28,374 nucleotides of DNA from JBFYTX01 sp964442335 (GTDB taxonomy: Bacteria > Chloroflexota > Dehalococcoidia > Dehalococcoidales > RBG-16-60-22). Under the pieces are notes generated by a model. The model ran no database searches, was not told where the DNA came from, and saw only the letters and a list, made by a program, of their open reading frames with translations. Shown here piece after piece: positions 21,871 through 28,374 of the stretch (the stretch's first letter is position 1; each line of letters opens with the position of its first letter). Position numbers and translations under genes: made by a program. The stretch is from positions 1 through 28,374 of the forward strand of contig CAYTZI010000007.1 in NCBI GenBank assembly GCA_964442335.1. The letters run 5' to 3'.

Positions 21871-22009
21871 CACTCACCCCCTTATTCCCCCTCTCCTGAC
21901 AGAAGAGGGGGAGAAAAAAGGAAGAGGGGCTTTACAAGCCCCTCTTAAACACCCCGTTGGATGTTTAACATACATTGGGTGAGGAGAAAAGGGGTGCGTT
22001 CATAGCTTA
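21871..22009. repeat. Direct repeat, copy 2, right of hicBA
   Basis: It runs from CACTCACCCCCTTATTCC to GGGGTGCGTTCATAGCTTA, whose last three bases are the stop codon of the yjbQ gene on the minus strand. Hairpins: CCCCCTCTC paired with its complement, and AAGAGGGGCTT-TAC-AAGCCCCTCTT (21922-21946). The loop TAC is the reverse complement of GTA in copy 1. On the minus strand the second hairpin runs toward TCTTTC/TTTTTT, like a terminator. Confidence 0.85.
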
Positions 22010-22450
22010 CTGTTCTCCGGCTTCCCCCGAGAACTGTAAAATGACCTGTCTCGACCTGGGGCGGTTGTCGAACTCCACGAGCACTATCTGCTGGAACTGT
22101 CCCAGCGTCAGCCGCCTCCCCACGATGGGCACCACCAGCGACTGCCCCAGGAGCGAGGCGCGCACGTGGGAGAACGCGTTGTTTTCCTCCCACTGGAACC
22201 TGTGCTCGTAGATGTCGTTCACCGGCACCAGGCGAGACCACGTTTTCTGGAAGTCGGCTACCAGCCCCGGCTCGAACTCTATAGTGGCGACGGCTGCCGT
22301 GGTCGCCGGGATGAATATGACCACGGTGCCGTTGGCGATGTATCCCTCGCCGGCCAGCTTTTGCACCTGAGGCGTGATGTTTATCACGGATACGTACAGC
22401 CCATTGGCTGGCACGCTCGTATCCAGGGTTATTTTACGGGTGACTATCAT
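22007..22450 (-). CDS. YjbQ/UPF0047-family protein
   Basis: A 147-residue protein of the YjbQ family, which has weak thiamine-phosphate synthase activity in vitro and an unclear true role. Family motifs are GTVVIFIPATTAAVATIEFE (41-60), the histidine in DIYEHRF, then NNAFSHVRASLLGQSLVVPI and LGQFQQIVLVEFDNRPRSRQ. Length is normal. ATG 22450 follows GCGAGGA. The stop lies inside the end of repeat copy 2. Confidence 0.92.
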   Translation of the reverse strand: MIVTRKITLDTSVPANGLYVSVINITPQVQKLAGEGYIANGTVVIFIPATTAAVATIEFEPGLVADFQKTWSRLVPVNDIYEHRFQWEENNAFSHVRASLLGQSLVVPIVGRRLTLGQFQQIVLVEFDNRPRSRQVILQFSGEAGEQ

Positions 22451-22532
22451 TCCTCGCCCCCTGCCTGTGCTTACGAGGATAGCTTTTTATAATCGGCGGG
22501 GCAATGGGGCGTGTTGCTATTGTCTGTAAATG

Positions 22533-23300
22533 CTAACCCTCAAATCTGGCAGGCTTTATCCTTTTTTGTATCTTCGCCCACGAAGGCGTTATCAGGAAGC
22601 TTTCCTCCATGTTGTCGACCATTCTGGTGAACTTGCTCATGGGCGCGGCGAATGTCAGCATGTCTTTGTCGACGTAGGGCCTGGCCGATATGTCGAACAT
22701 GCCGATGACCGCCCTCGGCTTTTCCGACCTCGTTTCGAGGTAGGGGTACTGCACGATGCTGGCGCAGCCGCTCCCGAACGGGGCTATGACCATGTCCTGC
22801 TCCGCTTCGTCGAAGCTGGCGAGCGTGAAAAGCCCGGCGAGCACGTCCGCTCTGGCGAAGAAGATGACCACCTCGGGGTTGTCTTCAGCTTCCAGGTTGT
22901 CCCAGCGCTTGAATACTATATACCTGGCGGGGGCTTTCATCGCCGGTGCGTGCTTTTTCATGTACTCCCTTACCATCTCCGGCGTTTTCTTGTAGCGCTC
23001 TCCTTCCATCTTGCCCGGTATCCCGCACGATAAGAAGTATTCGAAGTCCGGCATCAGGGTATCCGCGAAGCCCAGGTATCTTTTGCCCCCCGGGCAGCCT
23101 ACGGTGTTCACATCGAACGCCAGAGACTCCCCCTTCTGTATTTTTGCTACCCCCCCGATAACGCACCTCGGTACCTTCCCCGGCTTGGCCGCTTGCGCGC
23201 GCCCCGCTTCGTCGGTGTAATAAAACGTGACGGGCAGTGCGGCGTTGTTAAAATATTTTTTCCAGAGCGCCAGGAACTTGTTCTTAAGTGCAATGTCCAT
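22533..23300 (-). CDS. DUF169-family protein
   Basis: A 255-residue soluble protein of the DUF169 family, common in anaerobes and archaea and of unknown function. Seen: LPVTFYYTDE near the N-terminus, a cysteine at VPRCVIGG (C46), the hallmark GCPGGKRYLGF (C69), and a C-terminal segment RPYVDKDMLTFAAPMSKFTR typical of the family. The conserved cysteines suggest a metal or cofactor site, which is unproven. It starts one base after the stop of the GNAT gene, so the two form an operon. Confidence 0.88.
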   Translation of the reverse strand: MDIALKNKFLALWKKYFNNAALPVTFYYTDEAGRAQAAKPGKVPRCVIGGVAKIQKGESLAFDVNTVGCPGGKRYLGFADTLMPDFEYFLSCGIPGKMEGERYKKTPEMVREYMKKHAPAMKAPARYIVFKRWDNLEAEDNPEVVIFFARADVLAGLFTLASFDEAEQDMVIAPFGSGCASIVQYPYLETRSEKPRAVIGMFDISARPYVDKDMLTFAAPMSKFTRMVDNMEESFLITPSWAKIQKRIKPARFEG

Positions 23301-23301
23301 T

Positions 23302-23497
23302 TTAGTCCCCCTCTTTATTAAGCTTCTTGCCGTATATAATCAGGTGAAACGGTCCTTTTATTTCATAGCCCCTCTCCGTAAAGCCGCATTTTTCGAAGAG
23401 ACACCGCGCCGGCAGGTTTTCCTCGATGGTATCCATGACAAGCTCTTTATAGCCGAGCTCTTCCGCTCGCGCCATCAGCGTCCGCATCATCGTCTCT
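23302..23497 (-). CDS. GNAT-family N-acetyltransferase, C-terminal part (cut by assembly gap)
   Basis: About 65 codons of the C-terminal end of an acetyltransferase. The frame runs straight into the N block, reading ETMMRTLMARAEELGYKELV from the break, then EENLPARCLFEKCGFTERGY, the typical GNAT motif B (ExN..A..LYEKxGF). The 5' part, including the acetyl-CoA loop, is lost in the gap. The methionine just inside the break is internal, not the start. Substrate unknown. Confidence 0.8.
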
Positions 23498-23597
23498 NNN
23501 NNNNNNNNNNNNNNNNNNNNNNNNNNNNNNNNNNNNNNNNNNNNNNNNNNNNNNNNNNNNNNNNNNNNNNNNNNNNNNNNNNNNNNNNNNNNNNNNN
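23498..23597. other. Assembly gap of 100 N
   Basis: Exactly one hundred N follow each other, the usual symbol for a scaffold join of unknown real length. Gene order across it (GNAT gene versus FkbM gene) depends on read-pair evidence not visible here. Confidence 0.99.
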
Positions 23598-23600
23598 GCG

Positions 23601-24428
23601 TTAGAACTCCATAAAAACGTTAAAATACGTGCAGTCCGGCATGGCGGTTATCGCGCTGCCGGGACGGTACTTCTGGCTTTCCCCGGAGAGAAAAACGACC
23701 CTTTTCGCCCCGCCGGCTATATTTTCCCAGGTCTTCTCCCTTTCTTCAACGGGTATGAACTGCCCGTGAAACTCGAGCATGACCCAGGGCCTGTCCTCTC
23801 TAATGACCTCTTTGGCTCCGGCCACGACCATCCCCTCCGCCCCTTCCACGTCTATCTTTATGCCGTCCGGCTTTATGCCGCGCTCGCGGCAGAAATCGTC
23901 GACCGTTATCGTTTCAACATAGCTGCTCGGCGACTTCTTGTCGGTTTTCCGGATAACGCTCGACCCGCTGCTGCCGCGGCCGGAGGAATAGTATAGCTTT
24001 GTCCTGCCTGTCTTGTCGCTCAGCGCGCGGGGTTCCACCGTCACGTTTTCCAGCCTGTTTTTCCTGACGTTCTTTTGCAGGGTATATCTCGCCGCGGCGT
24101 CCGGCTCGAACGAGTATATACGGCCGGTTTTACCGGCCAGCGCGCTGAACAGCAGCGTGTACGGTCCAATCCACGCGCCGACGTCCAGGATGGTCGCGCC
24201 CGGCTTTACGGCTTTCGCCAGGTACTCCATGCAGTCGGTCTCCCACAGCCCCTGCGAGAACCTCTCCCAGAAATAGCTCTCCAGCACCTTGTACCGCGTA
24301 CCGGTCGGCGGGTACTCTACTTCCACGTAGCGGCGGTATATCTTCAGGTACTGGAGCGCCCTGGCCAGCGCCGCTTTCAGTCCGTGCTCTCTGCGGTAGT
24401 TCAGGAACGACTGTATCAGTGAGCCCAT
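23601..24428 (-). CDS. FkbM-family SAM-dependent methyltransferase
   Basis: A 275-residue methyltransferase. The SAM-binding glycine motif is ILDVGAWIGPYTLLFS (80-95), followed by the acidic loop YSFEPDAAARYTLQKNV. The FkbM signature ETITVDDFCRERGIKPDGIK followed by IDVEGAEGMVV is clear. Such enzymes O-methylate sugars or polyketides, often in surface polysaccharide loci. No such locus is seen here, though the assembly gap begins three bases after the stop. The start ATG 24428 has only a weak ribosome-binding site. Confidence 0.9.
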   Translation of the reverse strand: MGSLIQSFLNYRREHGLKAALARALQYLKIYRRYVEVEYPPTGTRYKVLESYFWERFSQGLWETDCMEYLAKAVKPGATILDVGAWIGPYTLLFSALAGKTGRIYSFEPDAAARYTLQKNVRKNRLENVTVEPRALSDKTGRTKLYYSSGRGSSGSSVIRKTDKKSPSSYVETITVDDFCRERGIKPDGIKIDVEGAEGMVVAGAKEVIREDRPWVMLEFHGQFIPVEEREKTWENIAGGAKRVVFLSGESQKYRPGSAITAMPDCTYFNVFMEF

Positions 24429-24551
24429 GAGCGCTTATCTTTTTCTGTTCGTGAGAACGCAGAATAAGTATTAGCAGCTACGCCGCTATTTCCGCTGCTG
24501 TTTTGAATTTTTAGCTATTATATATCATCGGTTGGGGATTTGTCTTGTCTG

Positions 24552-25601
24552 TCAGGAGGCTTTTTTCTGGTGCGCGGCCTTGATTTCTTCGTAGAGCTTG
24601 CAGTTCTCGGCAATCATCTCGCGGATAGGCAGCTGGAAGGGGCACCTTGCTTCGCACTCGCCGCACTGCACGCAGGTGGCGGCCTTCGCCATGTTGTCGG
24701 CGATGAACCCTCCCTCGAGGTACCAGTCCGGCGGCAGGCGCTTTACGAATGTGGGGAAGGTCATGACCATGGATATGGCGATTCCCTGCTGGCAGGGCTG
24801 GCAGTAGTCGCACCGCCGGCAGAACCGGGTGCCGAGCTTGTCCCGCATCCGCTGCATCTCTCTGCGGTCGGCGGCGGTTATTCTCTGCGGCCCTTCATAA
24901 TAGCCGGCTATTTCTTCTATCTCGCTGATTTTCTCGATGCCCGGTATGGTGACCACGTCTTTGAACTGTAATAGGTATTTGAAAGCGATTCTCGCGTTAT
25001 CGAGCATACCCCCGGCGAGCGGTTTCATGACGATGAAGCCGACGTCGTTCTGGCGGCACAGGGGCAGGAGCTCGTCGGCCGGTTCGCTGGTGATGAAGTT
25101 GAAGGGGAACATGAGCGTCTCGAACCGGCCCGTCCTTACCAGCGCCTTGGCGGTGTCCATCTGGTGCGATGTCACCCCGATGTGCCTTATCTTTCCTTCT
25201 TTTTTAGCCTTCTCAAAGACGTTATAAAGCCCGCTCTCGGGGTCGAGTATCCTGTCCATCGTCTTAGTGTCGTTGATGCCGTGGAACTGGTATAAATCTA
25301 TATAGTCGGTATCGAGCCGTTTCAGGCTAAGCTCTAAATTTTTTTCGATGATTTCTGGGGTGCCGGGGAACGACTTCGTGGCGATGAAAACGTCTTTCCG
25401 CCGCCCTTTTACCGCCTTACCGATGCGCTCCTCGCTGGTGGTGTAGCCGTTGGCGGTGTCGAGGTAGTTGATGCCCAGGTCGAGGCACCGTCTCACTACC
25501 TTCACCGCGTCATCTTCGTTCAGCCGCTGTATCGGTATCCCCCCGAACCCCAGCCGCGTTACCATCATTCCCGTCTTGCCGAGCCTTATCTTTTCCATCA
25601 T
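24552..25601 (-). CDS. Aldo/keto reductase with C-terminal ferredoxin-like domain
   Basis: A 349-residue protein. The N-terminal TIM barrel has the catalytic tetrad D48, Y53, K76 and H107 (YLDTANGY, ATKSFPG, LYQFHG). The C-terminal domain has two cysteine clusters: CRRCDYCQPC (C261, 264, 267, 270) and CVQCGECEARCP (C310, 313, 316, 320), which should hold Fe-S clusters. This architecture is a known subfamily frequent in anaerobes; the physiological substrate is unknown. ATG 25601 follows CACAGGAAC. It lies 31 bases after the DUF1893 gene and is probably its cotranscript. Confidence 0.93.
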   Translation of the reverse strand: MMEKIRLGKTGMMVTRLGFGGIPIQRLNEDDAVKVVRRCLDLGINYLDTANGYTTSEERIGKAVKGRRKDVFIATKSFPGTPEIIEKNLELSLKRLDTDYIDLYQFHGINDTKTMDRILDPESGLYNVFEKAKKEGKIRHIGVTSHQMDTAKALVRTGRFETLMFPFNFITSEPADELLPLCRQNDVGFIVMKPLAGGMLDNARIAFKYLLQFKDVVTIPGIEKISEIEEIAGYYEGPQRITAADRREMQRMRDKLGTRFCRRCDYCQPCQQGIAISMVMTFPTFVKRLPPDWYLEGGFIADNMAKAATCVQCGECEARCPFQLPIREMIAENCKLYEEIKAAHQKKAS

Positions 25602-25632
25602 AGTTCCTGTGAAATCAAGCGTATTGGCAGCC

Positions 25633-26046
25633 CTATTTACTCTGCTCTATCCTCTCCTTCATTATCCGGTAAAACTCATCGGGCTCTTTCCCGATGGACA
25701 GCTCCTCCATGGGGCACATGCCTTTACCGTCTTCACGGATGATATAGGGAGAGGTTTTGAGCAGGTGGTGCCTGATGCCGTGCTTGTCGAGCGTTTTTAC
25801 GGCGAGCTCGCTGCCCACCGGACTGTACACCTCGACGGCCCCGGCCTCGACGCACAGCATGGCGGCGGCGTTACCCATGATTTTATCGTAGACGACCACC
25901 GGCTTCCGCTCGTTTTTACACGTGCCGATGTAGTCCATCAGGGGCAGCAGCCGGTCTTTTTTAGAGCTGAATATCAGCTTGTTGCCGTAGTAAATCCGCA
26001 GCGTGTCGTCGCTGTCCAGGAAAGCCTTGAACCTGTCTAGCGCCAT
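25633..26046 (-). CDS. DUF1893-family protein
   Basis: A 137-residue protein of the DUF1893 family, whose known structure resembles the cytidine deaminase fold. Visible are LRIYYGNKLIFSSKKDRLLP, the conserved VVYDKIMGNAAAMLCVEAGA (which takes the place of the deaminase helix) and a MCPMEEL motif near residue 110. The start is ATG 26046 (MALDRFKAFL), overlapping the last ten bases of the ECF S-component gene; the longer open frame upstream is only the antisense-like shadow of that gene. The association of the two suggests a vitamin or nucleobase-like ligand, which is inference. Confidence 0.85.
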   Translation of the reverse strand: MALDRFKAFLDSDDTLRIYYGNKLIFSSKKDRLLPLMDYIGTCKNERKPVVVYDKIMGNAAAMLCVEAGAVEVYSPVGSELAVKTLDKHGIRHHLLKTSPYIIREDGKGMCPMEELSIGKEPDEFYRIMKERIEQSK

Positions 26047-26639
26047 CGGCTGTTTGCCCGCCGCCTCCGGGCGATGAGACCGTAAATCCAGAAGCCAACC
26101 GGTATCAGGACTATCTGGGCAATGATACCAGGCCATGACTGCTCTATGGTGTTGCCGACCGCGCTGAAGGGCGTTGCTGAAGGCCCGAGCGGACTGTAAA
26201 CGTGGCCCGTGATAACCTGCACGAGGACCACGGCGATGAGCAGAGCGAGTCTTCCCCCCGCCATCGCCCCCAGCAACGACCACACCGTGTTGAGGTGTAG
26301 CTTCTGCCTCAGCAGCCCCGCGATGAGCCCGTAGGCGGTAACCTCGACGGCTATCTGCGGCAGGATGGTCAGCGCCGGCATGCCGGACACGGCGTAGCTG
26401 GCGAAAGGTGTTACCAGCCCCACGATTGCCCCCGCCTGCCAGCCTGCTGTCAACGCCGCGACGAAGACGAAGAAGTGCATGGGCAGATAGGTGGCTCCGG
26501 CCAGCTCAAACTGGTGGAAGGCCCACGGCGTGACGACGCTCAGCGCGGCGAATACGGCTATTATGATGTAGGTGCGCGCGTCCGTCAGCTTGAGCGTTAG
26601 CGGCATCGCTTGTTCGTTGATGGCGATTCTTCTCAGCAT
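26037..26639 (-). CDS. ECF-type transporter S component
   Basis: A 200-residue membrane protein with about six helices, the substrate-capture unit of an energy-coupling-factor vitamin or metal importer. Diagnostic stretches are YLPMHFFVFVAALTAGWQAG and VGLVTPFASYAVSGMP, and a C-terminal IAQIVLIPVGFWIYGLIARR. I chose ATG 26639 (MLRRIAINEQ) because AGGAGG lies 5-6 bases upstream; a longer frame exists but contains this ribosome-binding site. No EcfA or EcfT genes are in the window, so it must use a shared module. The ligand is unknown. Confidence 0.85.
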   Translation of the reverse strand: MLRRIAINEQAMPLTLKLTDARTYIIIAVFAALSVVTPWAFHQFELAGATYLPMHFFVFVAALTAGWQAGAIVGLVTPFASYAVSGMPALTILPQIAVEVTAYGLIAGLLRQKLHLNTVWSLLGAMAGGRLALLIAVVLVQVITGHVYSPLGPSATPFSAVGNTIEQSWPGIIAQIVLIPVGFWIYGLIARRRRANSRWR

Positions 26640-26692
26640 TTCAGCCTCCTTGGAGTTGAACGTGACGATTTTGTCCAGCGTCTCCAAATATA

Positions 26693-26721
26693 ATGATATC
26701 TATCGGAGTGTTAAAAGTCAA
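26693..26721 (-). promoter_or_regulatory. Sigma-70-type promoter for the ECF-S/DUF1893/AKR operon
   Basis: On the minus strand TTGACT (26721-26716) and TATCAT (26698-26693) are 17 bases apart. Transcription near 26686 would give a leader of about 47 bases, ending with AGGAGG before ATG 26639. No riboswitch was recognised in so short a leader. Confidence 0.7.
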
Positions 26722-26835
26722 AAATCCCGCCGGCTCTCTATCAGGGTTGCCCCCGACGTCTCTGGGGGCTGCCCCCGTTCAATTGCCCCTCGCCGGGAGC
26801 TAGACTTTTATCAGGATGTTTTTTCGGGAGGCGCT

Positions 26836-27105
26836 ATGTTTTTGTTGAATTCCCTGCTTTTCTGTATTTTGCTGATGCTTGCCGTCGGCGCGGTTATCGC
26901 TTTCAATCAGTTCTTCATCAGGCCCTTTCAGACGCGTTGGGCTATAGGCACCGCGAGGAAAATCATTGACTCCGGGCAGGCCGCCAGCGAGACGCAGTTC
27001 CGCCACGTTTACCGGCTGCTCGCTACCGCCCGCAACGACCTCGAGGCTACCAAGCTCTGGAAGCAGCTCGACCAGCTGAAAGACCTGGCTGGCATACCGG
27101 TGTAA
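26836..27105 (+). CDS. Hypothetical protein with one N-terminal membrane helix
   Basis: An 89-residue protein. An N-terminal helix (LLFCILLMLAVGAVIAF, residues 7-23) is followed by a basic, helical cytoplasmic-type tail (RWAIGTARKIIDSGQAAS; QFRHVYRLLATARNDLEATK). No family is recognised. ATG 26836 with GGGAGG upstream is the likely start; the frame is open for 88 codons more, but that part lies over the ECF promoter and gene. A GC-rich hairpin region (CCCCCGACGTCTCTGGGGG, 26752-26770) lies upstream. Confidence 0.75.
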   Translation: MFLLNSLLFCILLMLAVGAVIAFNQFFIRPFQTRWAIGTARKIIDSGQAASETQFRHVYRLLATARNDLEATKLWKQLDQLKDLAGIPV

Positions 27106-27118
27106 AAGTAAACCATGT

Positions 27119-27154
27119 TGTCATTCTAAGTGCAGCGAAAAATTTCGTGGTGGG
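27119..27154. repeat. Diverged short repeat, TGTCATTCTAAG type
   Basis: TTGTCATTCTAAGTGCAGCG followed by AAAAATTTCGTGGTGGG resembles the element at 1064-1094 and the one at 21154. It lies in the gap before cinA, which otherwise has no gene. Confidence 0.45.
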
Positions 27155-27258
27155 ATCTGCAATTCTTTTCTCCACCCCTATCTGTATTTATTGCTATTAG
27201 CCTTGAACTTTTCACTTAATCATTGCACATTTGCCGCGTTTCCACGATAATATAACTC

Positions 27259-28374
27259 GTGAAAGCCGAGCTTGTTACCAGCGGCACCGAGCTACTCCTC
27301 GGAGAAGTCGCCGATATCAATACCTGCTATATCGCCGGCCAGCTTGCCGCGCTGGGCATCGACCTCTATTACTGCGCCACGGTAGGGGACAACTTCGAGA
27401 GGTTCTCCCGCGTCCTCAAACAGGCCTGGGACCGGTCCGACCTCATTATCATTACCGGCGGGCTCGGCCCCACTCAGGGTGACATAACGCGCGAGGTCAT
27501 CGCGGCGGTGCTCGGAGAAAAGACCGCTATCGACCCCTCCCTGAAAAAGGAGCTTACCGCCTTTTTTACCGGGCGCGGCATCGAGATGCCTGCCAGCAAT
27601 CTAAAGCAGGCCATGATTATCCCCTCCGCCGTGCCCCTCCGCAACGCCTCGGGCACCGCCCCCGGCTGGTGGGTGGAAAAAGAGGGGCGCCTCGTCATCA
27701 CGCTGCCCGGTCCCCCCGGCGAGATGCAGACGATGTGGCAGAACGTCGTCCTCCCCCGCCTTAAGGCCAAGAGCGGGGCCATCATTCTATCGAGAACGCT
27801 CAAGACCTGGGGGCTTTCCGAGGCTAAAGTCGACGAACTGGTCTCGCCTTTTCTAAAGTCTTCCAATCCGACTCTCGCGCTTTACGCCAGGGCGGATGGC
27901 ATTAACCTGCGTATTACGGCTAAAGCCCCGACAGAGTCGGCGGCGGGCGCCATGCTGTTCACCCGCGAAAAGGAAATCCGCAAAATCCTGGACAAATATA
28001 TCTGGGGCGCGGACAGCGATACTCTTGAAGATATCATAGGCAAACTGATGACGGAGAAAAAGCTGACCATCGCCTTCGCCGAGAATTTTACCGGCGGCAT
28101 GCTGGCGGGCTCTTTTACCGGCAGGCCTTACTTCAAAGGCGGCCTCGTCCTTCCCTCCGGAGCTGCCGTTACCGGGGCTTCCACCGTTGAGATGGCTCAA
28201 AAGGTCCGGCGCCATTTCAGGGCCGCTGTCGGTATGGCGATTGCCGGCCGGCAGCTTGTTACGGTCGCTAAAAGGAACGCCTTTATCACCGTCGTCTCTA
28301 AAGACAGGAGCGCTTCCGTGGCCACCGGCTACCCGGGCAATCCCCAGCTTATCGCGAGACGGACTATCAACCAC
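27259..28374 (+). CDS. cinA: CinA-family protein, 3' end outside window
   Basis: The frame is open from GTG 27259 to the window end (372 codons; full CinA is about 415). The N-terminal MoCF-biosynthesis-like domain, an ADP-ribose pyrophosphatase in CinA, is clear: ELVTSGTELLLGEVADINTC, LIIITGGLGPTQGDITREVI and LPGPPGEMQTMW. The C-terminal domain normally deamidates NMN. Here the active-site motif ESCTGG reads ENFTGG, the following YSN segment reads LPS, and TGIAGP reads MAIAGR, so this domain is probably inactive. No good Shine-Dalgarno sequence precedes the GTG; a TATAA-like run 5-10 bases upstream hints at a leaderless start. Confidence 0.88.
   Translation, partial: MKAELVTSGTELLLGEVADINTCYIAGQLAALGIDLYYCATVGDNFERFSRVLKQAWDRSDLIIITGGLGPTQGDITREVIAAVLGEKTAIDPSLKKELTAFFTGRGIEMPASNLKQAMIIPSAVPLRNASGTAPGWWVEKEGRLVITLPGPPGEMQTMWQNVVLPRLKAKSGAIILSRTLKTWGLSEAKVDELVSPFLKSSNPTLALYARADGINLRITAKAPTESAAGAMLFTREKEIRKILDKYIWGADSDTLEDIIGKLMTEKKLTIAFAENFTGGMLAGSFTGRPYFKGGLVLPSGAAVTGASTVEMAQKVRRHFRAAVGMAIAGRQLVTVAKRNAFITVVSKDRSASVATGYPGNPQLIARRTINH

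Noticed and set aside
26572..26835. Extended N-terminus of the 26836 gene
   Set aside because: It would run over the ECF promoter and the start of the ECF gene; ATG 26836 with GGGAGG is sufficient.

Overview
This 28.4-kb window reads as a scaffold of an uncultured bacterium. The tuf-rpmG-secE-nusG-rplK-rplA / rplJ-rplL translation block, the lack of rpoB after rplL, the family content (DUF169, DUF1893 next to an ECF S component, 4Fe-4S aldo/keto reductase, many small cupins) and many short interspersed repeats suggest a Chloroflexota/Dehalococcoidia-type genome. That placement is inference from gene content, not a tree. Both ends cut genes: tuf lacks its 5' end and cinA its 3' end. A run of exactly 100 N (23498-23597) marks a scaffold join.

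Layout. (1) 1-3279: 3' part of tuf, rpmG (55 aa), secE, nusG, rplK, rplA. (2) 3342-13331: about 10 kb of accessory genes between rplA and rplJ, which are normally adjacent. It holds a small DUF4242-like gene, a branched-chain-amino-acid-type ABC importer (livG-livF-livH-livM with the binding protein livK convergent to them), an MFS transporter, a truncated ACR3 arsenite-transporter remnant, and a MarR/ABC-ATPase/ABC-2 permease exporter operon. (3) 13597-14839: rplJ-rplL with their own promoter, an L10-type leader and an attenuator-like terminator. (4) 14943-16059: a two-helix membrane protein and a creatininase-family hydrolase. (5) 16069-19488, minus strand: four tandem small cupin paralogues, one without its metal-binding histidines, running into an MFS transporter that is translationally coupled to the last cupin. 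(6) comM (19588-21108). (7) 21236-22009: a hicBA toxin-antitoxin locus in which hicA is visibly dead and hicB intact, flanked by two direct copies of a roughly 138-bp repeat. (8) yjbQ, a DUF169 protein and a GNAT fragment up to the gap. (9) Beyond the gap: FkbM methyltransferase, 4Fe-4S aldo/keto reductase, DUF1893 protein and ECF S component (minus strand), then a small membrane protein and cinA (plus strand).

Two themes run through the non-coding DNA. First, near-consensus sigma-70-type promoters (TTGACA/TATAAT, 16-18 bp spacers) stand before most transcription units. Second, a family of GC-rich hairpin repeats, built from AAGAGGGGC..GCCCCTCTT and CCCCCTCTC..GAGAGGGGG palindromes, sits almost always just after stop codons and probably acts as terminators. 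A second family (TGTCATTCC..GGAATCCAG) lies in other gaps, including between the L10 attenuator and rplJ.

I did not find a clear, wholly new multi-gene defence or biosynthetic system. The strongest candidates for something undescribed are the four-cupin/MFS operon, the repeat-flanked hicB with a dead hicA, the 3'-end repeat/terminator family, and a CinA whose C-terminal deamidase active site looks lost.
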